In this document: piece by piece, positions 5,415-6,537 of the stretch
Layout: each line of letters begins with the position of its first letter
How positions within the stretch are numbered: position 1 is the first letter of the stretch
Source: Fidelibacterota bacterium
GTDB taxonomy: Bacteria > Fidelibacterota > Marinisomatia > SCGC-AAA003-L08 > TS1B11
Length of the DNA stretch: 6,537 bases
NCBI GenBank assembly: GCA_022564085.1
Contig: JADFMC010000125.1
Span: 1-6,537, forward strand
Direction: 5' to 3'
Program-made: the position numbers and the translations under genes
Notes under the pieces: model-generated
What the model saw: the letters and a program-made list of their open reading frames with translations, nothing else
Told to the model about the DNA's origin: nothing
The model's database searches: none

Positions 5415-6032
5415 TCAGGCCAGGACACTGCTCATATTCTCGATGATTAGGCCCCATTCGATCTCATGCATACCGGGTATATTTTTATGCATGACCCCGT
5501 TCTTGATGGCGGCCAGTTTATTCTCTTCCGTCGCCAGGCCATAGACCGGACTATCGAGGAAACGCAGGGCCGTCCTTAGTTTCCTGCCCGGATTGGCAGG
5601 GTGCATATCTTCAGGTCTGGTGAAGTAGGGGTCCTCGTCCTCCAGGCAGGGAGTCTTGTAGATCACAAATTCGCGGCAGGCTAGTGGGCGCAACGGGTAT
5701 ACGGAGCAGGCCCCATCCAGCAGAAAGGGGCAGCCGATGGTGAGGGCCTGGTTTGCAAATCTCTGGCGAAGCCTCTCGCGAACATCGGGCTCGAGCATTT
5801 CAGAGGCGTACCAGGCGAGGCCCATGAACTCGGGGGCTGAAACCGGCACATCATAGTGCAAACAACAGGCGAAGCAGCCTTTGGCACAGGCTACCTTGGC
5901 GCCTCGTTCCTCCTCCTCCCGGGCAATCTCCTGCTCAATCCCCTCGTCGCAAATGGCGTAGCTGTCCAGGAGAATTGACAACCAGGAGTATTGGTCCTCC
6001 TGGGAATAGTGCCGTCGATCGGGAATCTTCAT
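5415..6032 (-). CDS. YkgJ-family cysteine-cluster protein (putative metal-binding)
   Basis: This 205-residue soluble protein carries the cysteine pattern of the YkgJ/UPF0153 family, thought to chelate zinc or an iron-sulfur centre. The pattern is Cys49-x3-Cys53-x2-Cys56-Cys57, then C-P-F-L at 101-104, G-x-C-S-V-Y at 107-112 (Cys109), R-P-L-A-C-R at 115-120 (Cys119), and Cys129. I see no signal peptide or membrane segment. The N terminus (30-45) is acidic and probably helical. I chose the ATG at 6032; a TTG at 6083 would add 17 residues with no conserved features. The gene ends 26 bp from the TrpF-like gene on the opposite strand. It lies downstream of an acyltransferase gene in the same direction, perhaps in one transcript. 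Some YkgJ-like proteins are annotated as flagellin N-methylases, but nothing here supports that role. Family identification is good; the function is unknown. Confidence 0.85.
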   Translation of the reverse strand: MKIPDRRHYSQEDQYSWLSILLDSYAICDEGIEQEIAREEEERGAKVACAKGCFACCLHYDVPVSAPEFMGLAWYASEMLEPDVRERLRQRFANQALTIGCPFLLDGACSVYPLRPLACREFVIYKTPCLEDEDPYFTRPEDMHPANPGRKLRTALRFLDSPVYGLATEENKLAAIKNGVMHKNIPGMHEIEWGLIIENMSSVLA

Positions 6033-6093
6033 TGGGCTTGGTCCCAAAACTAGGTTGGTTGTCCGGTGAAAGCGCAACGCCAACTATTCAACC

Positions 6094-6113
6094 TTATCGG
6101 TTTAGGACGATAA
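6094..6113. repeat. short inverted repeat upstream of the YkgJ-family gene
   Basis: TTATCG (6094-6099) and CGATAA (6108-6113) form a perfect 6-bp dyad around an 8-base centre, in the 127-bp gap between the acyltransferase stop and the YkgJ start. It could be an operator or a small RNA hairpin. It has no U-run, so it is not a clear terminator. Confidence 0.25.
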
Positions 6114-6159
6114 ATCATTAGAACTGGCGGTTTTTACGATGGGCGCTAAACTGGGTAGG

Positions 6160-6537
6160 TCAATCGGCCCCTCGATCCGCTTGCCACTCTCGCAGCTTCC
6201 CGTTGATGAAGTCGATGATGGCCTGATGCTCATCGGCCCCCCGGCCCTGGACCCACAGCGGCTCGCCGAATGCGAAATGGGCCTTCCGGGAGGCATCGAT
6301 GCGGCCGAACTCCTTGATGTACTTGCCGTTGCCCCAGGCATCGGTGAGCAGCGCCAACGGGATCACCGGCACGCCCGCCCGGCGCGCCAACTTGACGCCG
6401 ATGGTGGTGAACGCCACGGGATCGAATGACACTGTGCGGGTCGTTTGCGGAAAGACGATGATGGAGATGCCCCGGCCCAGCCTATCGGTGCCCCCTTCCA
6501 GCACAGCCTTCAGGTCCTGGCGCGGATTGACGCGCTT
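6160..6537 (-). CDS. lysophospholipid (1-acylglycerol-3-phosphate type) acyltransferase, C-terminal 125 residues
   Basis: The frame is open to the window edge and stops with TGA at 6162-6160. PlsC-family enzymes transfer an acyl chain to lysophosphatidic acid or related acceptors at the inner face of the cytoplasmic membrane. Visible are F-P-Q-T-T-R-T at 29-35, matching the family's F-P-E-G-T-R-S block, and G-V-P-V-I-P-L-A-L at 55-63, matching the block that ends in V-P-V-A-L. T-D-A-W-G-N-G and F-G-E-P follow as subgroup signatures. The catalytic H-x4-D motif must lie beyond the window. The Glu and Gly of the usual E-G-T-R are replaced by Gln and Thr. I recall this variant from a subgroup of bacterial acyltransferases, so it need not mean loss of activity. 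A GTG at 6504 is only an internal codon, because homology continues upstream to the edge. Confidence 0.88.
   Translation of the reverse strand, partial: KRVNPRQDLKAVLEGGTDRLGRGISIIVFPQTTRTVSFDPVAFTTIGVKLARRAGVPVIPLALLTDAWGNGKYIKEFGRIDASRKAHFAFGEPLWVQGRGADEHQAIIDFINGKLREWQADRGAD

Overview
The window is bacterial chromosomal DNA, fairly GC-rich by eye, with tightly packed genes, frequent GTG starts and E. coli-like sigma-70 promoters. The zinc-ribbon threonine synthase, the CysO-like carrier and the apparently leaderless starts would suit Chloroflexota or a similar deep-branching group. No marker gene settles the taxonomy, so this is a weak guess.

Layout. On the minus strand, read from right to left, one promoter near 4463-4492 drives a short methionine-rich leader peptide and a transcription attenuator. 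These are followed by a threonine-synthase-family PLP enzyme (3025-4281), a small ubiquitin-fold sulfur-carrier protein ending in Gly-Gly (2766-3041), a MoeB/ThiF-type E1-like adenylyltransferase (1877-2764), and the first 608 codons of the glutamate synthase large subunit gltB (1-1824, cut by the window edge). The first three genes overlap or nearly touch, and gltB follows after 52 bp that contain a possible internal promoter. Divergently, a plus-strand promoter (4594-4622) leads into a possible 37-codon leaderless upstream ORF that overlaps the start of a TrpF-like (beta/alpha)8-barrel gene (4732-5388). Convergent to that lies a YkgJ-type cysteine-cluster protein (5415-6032, minus), preceded by the 3' part of a lysophospholipid acyltransferase gene (6160-6537, minus, cut by the window edge).

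Main result. The PLP enzyme, sulfur carrier and E1 form a plausible protein-thiocarboxylate sulfur-transfer cassette. It is analogous to CysO-CysM of Mycobacterium tuberculosis, but the PLP enzyme is of the threonine synthase type, whose normal substrate is O-phosphohomoserine. The leader preceding it has six in-frame Met codons in eleven positions, then a segment that can pair with the left arm of a terminator ending in nine U, just before the ribosome binding site. Methionine control fits poorly with threonine synthesis. It would fit an enzyme that replaces the phosphate of O-phosphohomoserine with sulfur from the carrier thiocarboxylate, giving homocysteine. The components and RNA pairings are read from the sequence; the pathway is inference.
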